Positions 36,684 to 44,648 of a stretch of DNA of 64,000 nt are shown piece by piece. The notes beneath the pieces are model-generated. The model had not been told where the DNA came from, ran no database searches, and saw nothing but the letters and a program-made list of their open reading frames with translations. Both the position numbers and the translations under genes were made by a program. This DNA is from JANXQG01 sp963709175 (GTDB taxonomy: Bacteria; Planctomycetota; Planctomycetia; Pirellulales; Thermoguttaceae). Location: contig CAVPVK010000002.1 of the NCBI GenBank assembly GCA_963709175.1, positions 620,001-684,000 of the forward strand. Direction: 5' to 3'. The stretch's first letter is position 1; each line of letters starts with the position of its first letter.

Positions 36684-37032
36684 TTCTTGCCGGGCCTCCC
36701 AGTCGTGTCATTCGACGGATTGATTGTAGCGTTGCTAGCATTGCTGTCGAGGGTCCGGTGGCGGCTAATCCAGCCCGGCTCGGAATTTCTCCAATGCCGT
36801 GCGCCGGATTCCGCGAAAATCACGATCGTAGCGTAGTGGAGTTGGGGTTCTCGGCGACATTTTCCGACCTTCCCCAGTCGTGGAAAAACTGTTCAATGGC
36901 CAATCGCACTGAGGCGCTGGATGCGAGGAAATGCGGCAGCGGCGAGAGCGTCGGTCGCGCAGCGGATACCTTGGTGGCGTTCGTAGTCCCAGCTTCAGCC
37001 GGAGTCTCCGGGGATTCCGGCTGAAGCCCGGA
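36684..37032. other. Intergenic region with no convincing gene
   Basis: About 350 bases between the 5' end of dnaA and the 3' end of the GNAT gene. The right end is the palindrome listed next. A minus-strand frame around 36770-36840 (FRGIRRTALEKFRAGLD) looks a little protein-like but has no start or other support. Confidence 0.4.
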
Positions 37033-37042
37033 CTACGAACGC
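36977..37042. repeat. Dispersed inverted repeat, GTTCGTAGTCC family
   Basis: The arm 36977-37006 (GCGTTCGTAGTCC...CAGCCGG) pairs with 37013-37042 with only about three mismatches, leaving a 6-base loop. The stop codon and last codons of the GNAT gene lie in the right arm, so the element ends the protein. It looks like a dispersed repeat of this genome, seen once here. Confidence 0.8.
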
Positions 37043-37986
37043 CCGTCAGCAATTGCCGCGCCGGCGTCTTCATCGAACACGCGGATATGAACCCCGGCCT
37101 GATCCCACATTTGGAAGCCGGCGGCCGCGTACATTTTCAGGGCCGGGTCGTTGGCGGCGTCAACGGCCAGGATGAGGCGCATTCGAGCCGCCTCATGGGC
37201 AAGCCATTGGGCATGACGCACGATCTCCAGCCCCCACCCTTGGCCTCGTGCCGCCGCCACCACTCCCAGGTAAATCAACTCCCAAGTCGAGTGCTCGGGA
37301 TAATCGGTGAGGATCAGGCAGCCGATCTCCTCGCCCTTATGGCGAACTATGAACCACCGTTGCGGGTCGAATTGGCCGGTGCCCTTGTATCCTTCCAGCA
37401 CGTCATCGATGTCTCGCACCCCACTGACGGCCGGGCAATCCAACGTATCCTCGTAGGTGGCATCGACCAGTTGGGCAAAGCGGTCATGCCGCTCGCCGCA
37501 ATACGGCTCGAATTGGAGTTGCGGACACGGGAGGTTCGTCGGAAATCCTTCGGCCAGGCAAACCAGGTAAGTCAAGTCCGACACATGGCGAAAGCCCGCC
37601 GCCGCAAGGGACTCGACATCTGCCCCCGCGGCCGGCGGTAAGAGGGCCTGCGCCATGCGGACGCCGAGTTTTGCCAATTGCGACACACAAGCAATCAATA
37701 GTTCGATCGATGTCTCCGGCGGTTCTCCGTCTACCAGACGGGGTGGCCAGACCACAGCGGTCCGCCCCGGTTGTATGAGGCAAAGGACCGACCCGCAAAG
37801 TCCCTCTCCTCGGTAGGCTCCCCACACGCGATATCCGGCCGATGCTTGTCGCTGGACCAGGGTCCGCAGCGCGCTGACTTGCTGCTGAAACTGCGATTCC
37901 TCAAACCCTTTCAAGACCAGGCGGAGGGCCGGATCCTCTTGATCGGGCGATAGTTCAGTAATTCGCGGGGACACGGGATGAATCAT
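37033..37986 (-). CDS. GNAT-family N-acetyltransferase, two-domain
   Basis: 317 residues. The C-terminal half is a clear GNAT fold: DPQRWFIVRHKGEEIGCLIL, then ELIYLGVVAAARGQGWGLEI with the acetyl-CoA loop RGQGWG, and ILAVDAANDPALKMYAAAGF. The N-terminal half looks like a second, degenerate GNAT-like domain (SALRTLVQRQASAGYRVWGA, SLAAAGFRHVSDL). The acceptor is unknown. The last residues DGRS and stop are supplied by a dispersed repeat, so the C-terminus may be slightly altered from the ancestral form. The ATG at 37986 is the only early start. Confidence 0.85.
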   Translation of the reverse strand: MIHPVSPRITELSPDQEDPALRLVLKGFEESQFQQQVSALRTLVQRQASAGYRVWGAYRGEGLCGSVLCLIQPGRTAVVWPPRLVDGEPPETSIELLIACVSQLAKLGVRMAQALLPPAAGADVESLAAAGFRHVSDLTYLVCLAEGFPTNLPCPQLQFEPYCGERHDRFAQLVDATYEDTLDCPAVSGVRDIDDVLEGYKGTGQFDPQRWFIVRHKGEEIGCLILTDYPEHSTWELIYLGVVAAARGQGWGLEIVRHAQWLAHEAARMRLILAVDAANDPALKMYAAAGFQMWDQAGVHIRVFDEDAGAAIADGRS

Positions 37987-38286
37987 GAAATTCTCGAAGT
38001 TCCTTGTCGCGTGGAGTTTGTGCGCCTAGCTCGCGTCGCAGCGCCAAAATCCAATCGGTCACTCACTGCGACAGGCCAAATTCTTGCTATAATTTACCAA
38101 TGGCATGTTATGTCGCTCGCGGGTAGCAAGGCCATATTTACTGCTAACCAGAATCGCAACCTAGGGAACGGCTTGGCACCCTCCTCGCTAGCGCTTCGGG
38201 TTAGTTTCAGTGTGATCCGCGAGCGGCACAAGTTGCCCGCATACATCCTATGCGAAACCAAAACCGTTCGGAAAGGTCGGCAAAAC
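37987..38286. other. Intergenic region with a dispersed short repeat
   Basis: About 300 bases between the GNAT and PDZ genes. The segment around 38180-38220 (CCTCCTCGCTAGCGCTTC followed by GGGTTAGT) has the look of a planctomycete interspersed repeat that I recall from other genomes, and only one copy was noticed here. Nothing else is seen. Confidence 0.4.
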
Positions 38287-38991
38287 ATGAAAATGACTTC
38301 AATTGTCGGAACGTTGGCGTTGCTCGTGGCCGGGATTGCCGCCACGTCGCCGGCCACGGCACAAAATGAACTGGATCGGTTGGAATCGGACATCCGCGCG
38401 TCCAACGGTTCCTCGGCGGCAGTCGCCCCGGCCCAACGGCCCTACCTGGGCGCCTTTGCCGATGACGATGCGAGCCGTGGAGTTCGCGTCTTGAGCGTCC
38501 GCAGCGGCGGTCCGGCCGATCGCGCCGGTCTCCAGCCTCAAGATCTGATCGTAGGCGCAGCGGGTCGCAAGATACGACAGCTTAGCCAGCTTACCGAGAT
38601 CCTGAATAGTCTCAAGCCGGGCGATCATCTCTCGCTGGAGTTGCTCCGCGGGAACCGGCCGTTGCCGACCGTGGTCGTCTTGGGAACCGTGCCAGGCGCA
38701 GGGCAATCAGCCCCTCCCGCCGCCATGCCCGTACCGCCTGCTGGCGCAACGGGTGCGGGACGCACGGAGCCCATCCCGCCGCCGCCGGGCGACCTATCGC
38801 CACTGCCCGGACCCACCGAGGGACCAGCGCTGGTTACTCCGGCGAATCCGTTTGCCCCCGTTAACCCGCCCGTCGGTCCGCCTGGAGGGGCCCAGACCCA
38901 AATTGAGGAACTGCGCCATCGGGTGGATCAATTGGAGAAAGAGGTGAAGGAATTGCACCGCCAGTTGGCGGAACTACAAAGGAGCAAGTAG
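38287..38991 (+). CDS. Secreted PDZ-domain protein with coiled-coil C-terminus
   Basis: 234 residues. The ATG at 38287 gives a signal peptide (MKMTSIVGTLALLVAGIAAT) ending near ATAQ. Residues about 55-135 are a PDZ domain (YLGAFADDDASRGVRVLSVR, SGGPADRAGLQPQDLIVGAA, LNSLKPGDHLSLELLRGN). A Pro-rich linker follows, then a short coiled coil (QIEELRHRVDQLEKEVKELH). No protease domain is present, so it is probably an adaptor or scaffold in the periplasm. Single gene. Confidence 0.85.
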   Translation: MKMTSIVGTLALLVAGIAATSPATAQNELDRLESDIRASNGSSAAVAPAQRPYLGAFADDDASRGVRVLSVRSGGPADRAGLQPQDLIVGAAGRKIRQLSQLTEILNSLKPGDHLSLELLRGNRPLPTVVVLGTVPGAGQSAPPAAMPVPPAGATGAGRTEPIPPPPGDLSPLPGPTEGPALVTPANPFAPVNPPVGPPGGAQTQIEELRHRVDQLEKEVKELHRQLAELQRSK

Positions 38992-39052
38992 GAAACCCGA
39001 GGATTCCCGCCAAAGCCGGGCCCTTGATTTGGCCGCTTGGCGGCAGAGGGAG

Positions 39053-39267
39053 ATGGCCGTGCCCATCCGCGATTAGAGCAAGGTCGATTCTGGAGTCTTT
39101 CACAATTTTCATCAGGCATGGACCATCGAGATACGTACTTTGCCGGCGTTCCCAAGAAGGCCTATCTCGAACCGCTTGCGGCGGGCGACCACTTGCCCAG
39201 TCTTTTACTTTTTCTCGACATCGGCTTCTATGTTCCCGTGCTTCCACAACCGCAAGGCCCGGCTTGA
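39053..39267 (+). pseudogene. DUF4058-type relic with both ends kept and the middle missing
   Basis: From the ATG at 39053 the frame reads MAVPIRD, a TAG stop, then SKVDSGVFHNFHQAWTIEIR. I recognise this as the start of the MPIHDWTRxDxGxFHxFHxxWxxEI family, with TAG for Trp. It changes frame at about 39115 to VPKKAYLEPLAAGDHLPSLL and LFLDIGFYVPVLPQPQGPA, a C-terminal segment of the same family (pattern YxEPxAxGDxLPxxxLFLxxxxYVP). About 400 central residues are absent. A similar relic with the same two ends is at 56781-56953. Confidence 0.55.
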
Positions 39268-39270
39268 TTC

Positions 39271-41064
39271 TCAATGTTCAGGAAAAGTGGCCTGACCCGT
39301 TTTCAAAACGGGATACAAGGCGAAGCGATCGTCCCAGGTGGGATGGCGACGATAGAAGAACTCCAGCCGCTTTTCGGGGTCTCGTGCAAACTCGGGATGG
39401 CTCTGCAGCACGGCCTGGTACTCCTTCTGCAGCGATGAATCGTGCGACAGCATTTCGCGTGCGATTTCCTCGCCGACGTATCGCTCCAAATACTCCTTCT
39501 TCTCAAACGCCGCGTTGAAGAATCCCCAACTCAGGAAGGACTCGGTCGACTCCGGCTCAAAGAGATAGACAACCAGCCTCGCTCTGGGCTGCGCGATGGG
39601 AATAAACAGCGATCCGGCTAGGACTTGCCGCTTTTCCTTCGCCCATTTTCCCTTCACGGTCAAGACCTGGCGCCCTTCATAGGATTGACTGGCGAAGTGG
39701 AACTCGACGGCACGAAATGCCTCCGCCTCCAAGGCGATCGGCGCCGGCAAGATGCGATAGTCGATTCCGTGTAGTTTCAGTTTCTCGCTAACCCATTTTG
39801 CGTGAGCCCTGGGAACGAGATAACCACCCCTCGGCGCGGTCGCCGTCAAGCTGGGCTTGAGGTCGCCATAATAAGGTACTCTCCAAACCTGCGGCGCCAT
39901 CGGATCGTATTTCGTGTAAAACTGCCCGGAGACGGGCGAGCGGATTCGCTCAAATCTGTAGCCCTTGAAATCCAGCGGTGTGGAGTTGGCGGTTGTATCG
40001 TACCTGAGTACTATTTCCTTTCCGCCGATGGTCTTTCCCGCCTCGTCGGTCAATCTGGCCGCCTCGGTCAATTCCTCCGCTTCATTGGCGGCGGTTTCAA
40101 TAAAACTCAAAAGTGTGTCGTGCGTGGCTTTCACGCGAACGCCATACTCCTTCCACGAATGCGTCTCCACGAGAACCCCGAAGCGATTATTCAACGCCCA
40201 ATAGCCGTCGGAGAATCGAGCGGGCGAGACTCGCGCCGCAAACCCGGAAAGAGGCTCGTCTTCTTTCACGAACGATGGATAGAAAAGGAGGGGGAGATGT
40301 CCCAGGCTCTCCAGAAATCCCTTCGTGCGGGTAGCGAGCCGCATGCCGATGCGGCTCAGGGCTTCGGGACCCTTGAGCGACGGGCTCACCGTGACCGAAA
40401 CGTCCGGCTGAAAATCGGCGCCGTCGGTGACGTGCAGATCCAGATACAAGATGGGATCCCACTGGTGCAGCAGTTTGAGCATCGCCGCCATTTCAGGGCT
40501 GTCGGCCTTGGTATAGTCTCGGTTCAAATTGAGGTTTTCGGCGGTGGTCCGCCAACCCATGGCTTCCGGCCCGCGTTGATTGGGCCGATTATTCTTGCCG
40601 AAACGCTCGTGGCCGTCGACGTTAAAGACGGGAACAAAGACCAAAGTCAGCTTTGAGAGGACTCCCGGAGCGGCCTCCCCGCGGAGGAGTTCGCGAAGAA
40701 GCAAGAACCCCGCGTCCTTGCCGTCAATTTCACCGGCGTGGATTCCGCCCTGAAAAAATACCACGGGACGATTTTTCGCTTTGGCAGCTCGCGGATCGAG
40801 AGTGCCATCGGCCGAAACGATCAGGGCCAAGAGCGGCCTTCCCTCGGCCGTCTCGCCGAATTGGCAACGGGCAACCTCGGTTGGGTACGCCGCCACGAAT
40901 CTCTCGCACAGTTTGATCACTTCCTCGTAACGGCCGGTCTGTTTCCAACCGCTTCGCTCCGCCAAAGTGGACAGATCGGCCCGGGGGGAGCGATCGAGCT
41001 CGGCGGCTACCGCAAATGACGCGTGGAGGAATACGACCAGGAGGCATACAAAAGAGTGTTGCAT
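39271..41064 (-). CDS. Secreted M14-family zinc carboxypeptidase
   Basis: 597 residues from the ATG at 41064, giving a signal peptide (MQHSFVCLLVVFLHASFAVA). The M14 zinc site is His-Ala-Gly-Glu in FFQGGIHAGEIDGKDAGFLL; the third ligand is in LYLDLHVTDGADF, and the catalytic Glu is in RFGVLVETHSWKEYGVRVKA. Together these mark a metallocarboxypeptidase A-type enzyme that trims C-terminal residues outside the cell. The last 200 residues are an accessory beta domain. It starts 45 bases after the nnrE stop and is likely co-transcribed with it. Confidence 0.88.
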   Translation of the reverse strand: MQHSFVCLLVVFLHASFAVAAELDRSPRADLSTLAERSGWKQTGRYEEVIKLCERFVAAYPTEVARCQFGETAEGRPLLALIVSADGTLDPRAAKAKNRPVVFFQGGIHAGEIDGKDAGFLLLRELLRGEAAPGVLSKLTLVFVPVFNVDGHERFGKNNRPNQRGPEAMGWRTTAENLNLNRDYTKADSPEMAAMLKLLHQWDPILYLDLHVTDGADFQPDVSVTVSPSLKGPEALSRIGMRLATRTKGFLESLGHLPLLFYPSFVKEDEPLSGFAARVSPARFSDGYWALNNRFGVLVETHSWKEYGVRVKATHDTLLSFIETAANEAEELTEAARLTDEAGKTIGGKEIVLRYDTTANSTPLDFKGYRFERIRSPVSGQFYTKYDPMAPQVWRVPYYGDLKPSLTATAPRGGYLVPRAHAKWVSEKLKLHGIDYRILPAPIALEAEAFRAVEFHFASQSYEGRQVLTVKGKWAKEKRQVLAGSLFIPIAQPRARLVVYLFEPESTESFLSWGFFNAAFEKKEYLERYVGEEIAREMLSHDSSLQKEYQAVLQSHPEFARDPEKRLEFFYRRHPTWDDRFALYPVLKTGQATFPEH

Positions 41065-41108
41065 GGTGCCGGTATGAGATTCAACGGATAGGAAGTTTCC
41101 CGATTCAG

Positions 41109-41822
41109 TCATCGCGCGGCCGAACGTGCGAACTCTTCGATCAGCCGCCGCGGAACGCCAATGTCGACGACGTGGACTCGCCCCGTATAGGCCTGGACAC
41201 CGGGTGCCTCGAAACCCCGCTTCATGGCAACAAAGGTGCAAGTCTCGTCGGCGCGGACGGTGTGCCGTGCAGCCTCGCCCGTGTCGCAGTCCAGGCCGCT
41301 GGGCAAATCGACCGCCATACGTTTCGCGGCCGCGGCATTGAGTTGATCGATGACCGCGTCCAGCGGCGGTCGCGGTTCACCCCGGGCCCCAGTGCCTAAG
41401 AGGGCGTCGACGATCCAGGCAGCACCCGTCAAATGCCTGGTCAAGCGAGCAGCATCGTGGCGGTTGCCAAATATGTCGATCGGCACGCCCGACTGCCGAA
41501 GGATATGAAAATTCGCCCCGGCATCGCCCGTCAGTTCGGCCGGTTCGGCCCAGAGGGCAACCAGCACCTCAATCCCGCGAATATCCAGGTGCCGCGCGAT
41601 GACGAAGCCGTCGCCGGCGTTGTTGCCTTTTCCGCAGCAGACGAGCACGCGGCCCAAAAGGCTTTCCTCCTGCCCTGCCCGTCCTTCCCCGCGGCAAAGC
41701 ACATCGACCGTGCCCCGGCCGGCGTTTTCCATGAGGACCAGGCCGGTCATGCCGTATTCTTCGATCGCTCGCCGATCGACCTCGCGGGCTTGTTGCCGGG
41801 TGATGGAAGTGGTAAAAGCCAT
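41109..41822 (-). CDS. nnrE: NAD(P)H-hydrate epimerase
   Basis: 237 residues. The enzyme interconverts the S and R forms of hydrated NAD(P)H for repair by the dehydratase. YjeF N-terminal features: SITRQQAREVDRRAIEEYGM, LMENAGRGTVDVL, VCCGKGNNAGDGFVIARHL (Rossmann-like loop), VDALLGTGARGEPRPPLDAV and MAVDLPSGLDCDTGEAA. The C-terminal dehydratase (NnrD) domain, often fused, is absent, so this is the stand-alone form. It overlaps nothing and precedes the carboxypeptidase gene. Confidence 0.92.
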   Translation of the reverse strand: MAFTTSITRQQAREVDRRAIEEYGMTGLVLMENAGRGTVDVLCRGEGRAGQEESLLGRVLVCCGKGNNAGDGFVIARHLDIRGIEVLVALWAEPAELTGDAGANFHILRQSGVPIDIFGNRHDAARLTRHLTGAAWIVDALLGTGARGEPRPPLDAVIDQLNAAAAKRMAVDLPSGLDCDTGEAARHTVRADETCTFVAMKRGFEAPGVQAYTGRVHVVDIGVPRRLIEEFARSAAR

Positions 41823-41990
41823 AGCCCAATTCTCTCATAAGGCGGCGCGAGCGCCAACGCCACCGTTTGCGATACGATCGGGCTTGATCGAGTTCGCCGA
41901 TACATTCTTACTTGACGCGCGCCGCTTGCCAGTCCATAATCATCATGAGCGTAAAACCCCTGTTTCGGATCTCTTAAAGGGTCATCTCCC

Positions 41991-42212
41991 ATGCCGATTT
42001 ACGAATACACCTGCAAGGATTGTGGAAGCGATTTCGAACTCCTGATTCGAGGCGCGGAAAAGCCCGCTTGCCCTTCCTGCGGCAAAACTCGGCTGACGAA
42101 GTCGTTCAGCGTTCCAGCCGCCCATTCCGCCAGTACCTCCAAGGAGCTTCCTTGCCGACCGACGGGCTGCGGGATGGGTCAATGCGGCGGCATGTGCGGT
42201 TTGGGAGATTAA
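41991..42212 (+). CDS. FmdB-family zinc ribbon protein
   Basis: 73 residues from the ATG at 41991. The family begins MPIYEYTCKDCGSDFELLIR, with the second zinc pair in PACPSCGKTRLTKSF. The C-terminal tail with more cysteines (CRPTGCGMGQCGGMCGLGD) is usual. The role is a small regulatory or metal-binding protein; a transcription link is inferred for the family. The alpha/beta hydrolase gene follows on the same strand. Confidence 0.88.
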   Translation: MPIYEYTCKDCGSDFELLIRGAEKPACPSCGKTRLTKSFSVPAAHSASTSKELPCRPTGCGMGQCGGMCGLGD

Positions 42213-42263
42213 TGGCGCCGTATGAGTAGTATTGCGAGAAGACATCCGGTGGAAAGGCTGACT

Positions 42264-43541
42264 ATGTGGTCATGGCGTTGGTGGGCGGCGGCCCTGGTAC
42301 TCTACTTGCCTGGTATCGCGCGGGCCGATGCGCAGCTTCTGGACACCGGCCGTTCTGCCGCCGCCGTGAAGGCGCTGGAGGCCGAGATCAAGGCGACGGC
42401 AGGCAAGCCCGTCGCGGATCTGGCCGACAAGGACTTCGCCAAGGTTCCCCTTGTCAAGGCCGATGCGGACCGAGCTCGCTCATTGCTGATCGATCAGCAT
42501 GCAGCTTACATTCGCGCTACCCGCAGCAGCGAGGTAAAGGATCGAGTGCTCAATGAGGGCAAGCTGACCATGCCATTCTTCTACAGGACCTTCGGCGACA
42601 AGCCGAAAGAAGGCCGCAGCCTCTGGATCTCGATGCACGGCGGCGGCGGCGCCCCGCCCTGGGTGAACGACAGTCAATATGAGAACCAGAAGCGTCTCTA
42701 CCAACCCACCGAGGGAATTTACCTGGCTCCCCGTGCGCCGACCAACACATGGAATCTCTGGCACGAGGCGCACATTGACGGCCTCTTCACCCGGCTGATC
42801 GAGGACCTGGTGGTGCTGGAGGACGTGAACCCGGACCGCGTCTATATTATGGGCTATTCGGCGGGGGGAGACGGCGTATACCAACTTGGGCCCCGCATGG
42901 CTGACTCTTGGGCCGCGGCCGCCATGATGGGCGGGCATCCCAACGGCGTCTCGATCCTTTCGCTCCGCAACGTGCCTTTCGCGCTGCAAGTGGGCGCCAA
43001 CGACGGCGCCTATAATCGCAACAAGGTGGCGCGGGAATACGCCGAGCAACTCGACAAATTGCAGAAGGACGATCCCGGCGGCTACCAGCACTTTGTTCGC
43101 ATCCGCGCGGGGATGGGTCACTGGATGAACCTCGAAGACAAAGAGGCCCTTCCCTGGATGGCAAAGTTCACGCGCAATCCAGTTCCCCCGAAGATCGTCT
43201 GGAAGCAGACCGGGACCGTGCACGAGCGGTTCTATTGGCTGGCCGTTCCCAAGGGCACGGCGGAGGGCGGCTCACTGGTGGTCGCCGAGCGGCAAAGGCC
43301 AGACTATCGACGTCCGCAAGGTCGGAAAAAGTCGCCCGCTTGCTGGTGCGTCTGGACGACCGCATGCTCGATCTCGACCAAGGCGTGACCGTGGCGCGAG
43401 GACGGAAAATCGCTGTATTCGGGCAGGCCCTCACGGACCATCCGAACGCTCGTGCAAACCCTGGCCGACCGCGGCGACCCGCGATTGATGTTCGACGCCG
43501 AGGTCGAGGTCAGCCTGGCAGACGGAGCGGCAAAGCAATGA
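42264..43541 (+). CDS. Secreted alpha/beta hydrolase (PHB depolymerase-like), three frameshifts
   Basis: The ATG at 42264 has GGAAAGG 7 bases upstream and a signal peptide (MWSWRWWAAALVLYLPGIAR). The family has an early FYRTFGDKPKEGRSLWISMH then GGGGAPPWV (oxyanion region) and the nucleophile VYIMGYSAGGDGVYQLGP. The frame then changes near 43290 and 43327 (extra A in A-runs) and about 43400 (one base missing), after which VEVSLADGAAKQ and the stop at 43539-43541 complete it. Corrected length is about 425 residues. Activity on polyesters is only a family inference. It is convergent with the HD-GYP gene, 33 bases away. Confidence 0.78.
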
Positions 43542-43574
43542 CGCCGGCAACACGCGGTGCGCCGAGCGATCAAC

Positions 43575-44636
43575 CTATGTCCCGGCCATTGCCGCGGTTG
43601 CCAAACCGTCGGGTGGAGGAGGTTCCGGTTCCGGCTGCGGCTCGGCCAAACGTTCCCGTAGTTCGATGAACTTCGCTTCGACGGCCAGGAAGGCATCGAC
43701 CACGCGCGGATCGAAGTGGCTGCCGGTTCCTTGCAGAATCAGGCTGCGGGCATGCTCGTGCGGGAGAGCGGCCTTGTAAACGCGGCGGGTCGTTAACGCG
43801 TCGTAAACATCCGCCAGGGCCACAATCCTTGCAGCCCAGGGGATCTCTTCCCCTTTCAATCCGCGGGGATAGCCGCTGCCGTCCCAGCGTTCGTGGTGGC
43901 ACCAGGCAATGTCGCGGGCGATCCGCAGGACCTCCGCACCCGGATGGATCCGCAGGGCGGAGTCCAAGGTCTCCGCCCCGATCACCGTATGCCGCTTCAT
44001 CACCGCCCACTCACTATCATTGAGACTGCCCGGCTTGAGCAGAACGTTGTCGGGAATTCCCACCTTGCCGATGTCGTGCAACGGGCTAGTCTGGTGGATC
44101 ACGGCGGGGAAACAGGCGGGCAACTGCCGCGCAACCGTCTCGTTCTGCATAATTTCCTCGGCCAGCAACCTGCTATAGCCCTGCATCCGATCCAGGTGCT
44201 GTCCGGTCTCACAGTCTTTCGACTCGACGAGCTTCGCCATGCAGAAGATCGTCAATTCGGCAACCTCCAGCGACACGATCCGCTCCGCGTTGCGAACCCG
44301 CAGCAAAAGCTCCATGGGATTGAACGGCTTGGTGACGTAGTCGTCGGCCCCCGTCCAGAGTCCAATGAGCATTTCGTCCGTGGTTGATCGCGACGTGACC
44401 ATGATCACGTACACATAGGCCAGCCCTGGCGTCTCGCGGATGTGCCGGCACAACTGCACACCGTCCATTCTCGGCATGTTCCAGTCGGAAACGACGACGC
44501 GGATGTCATTGTGGCGAAGAATGTTCAAGGCCTCCTCGCCGTCGCGGGCCACGACCACTTCGTGGTTCTCCTTGGCAAGGATGATGCGGACCATGGATCG
44601 GGCAACATCGTCGTCGTCGACTACGAGAATCTTCAT
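43575..44636 (-). CDS. HD-GYP response regulator (RpfG-like)
   Basis: 353 residues. Residues 1-120 are a receiver domain (ILVVDDDDVARSMVRIIL, phospho-acceptor Asp in VVVSDWNMPRMDGVQL, TKPFNPMEL). Residues about 150-330 are an HD-GYP phosphodiesterase (HDIGKVGIPDNVLLKPGSL, HHERWDGSGYP, ALADVYDALTTRRVYK), a type that degrades cyclic di-GMP. The Pro/Glu tail is a linker. The gene begins 12 bases after the kinase stop, so the kinase probably phosphorylates it. Confidence 0.94.
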   Translation of the reverse strand: MKILVVDDDDVARSMVRIILAKENHEVVVARDGEEALNILRHNDIRVVVSDWNMPRMDGVQLCRHIRETPGLAYVYVIMVTSRSTTDEMLIGLWTGADDYVTKPFNPMELLLRVRNAERIVSLEVAELTIFCMAKLVESKDCETGQHLDRMQGYSRLLAEEIMQNETVARQLPACFPAVIHQTSPLHDIGKVGIPDNVLLKPGSLNDSEWAVMKRHTVIGAETLDSALRIHPGAEVLRIARDIAWCHHERWDGSGYPRGLKGEEIPWAARIVALADVYDALTTRRVYKAALPHEHARSLILQGTGSHFDPRVVDAFLAVEAKFIELRERLAEPQPEPEPPPPDGLATAAMAGT

Positions 44637-44648
44637 GAGCGGATTTCC

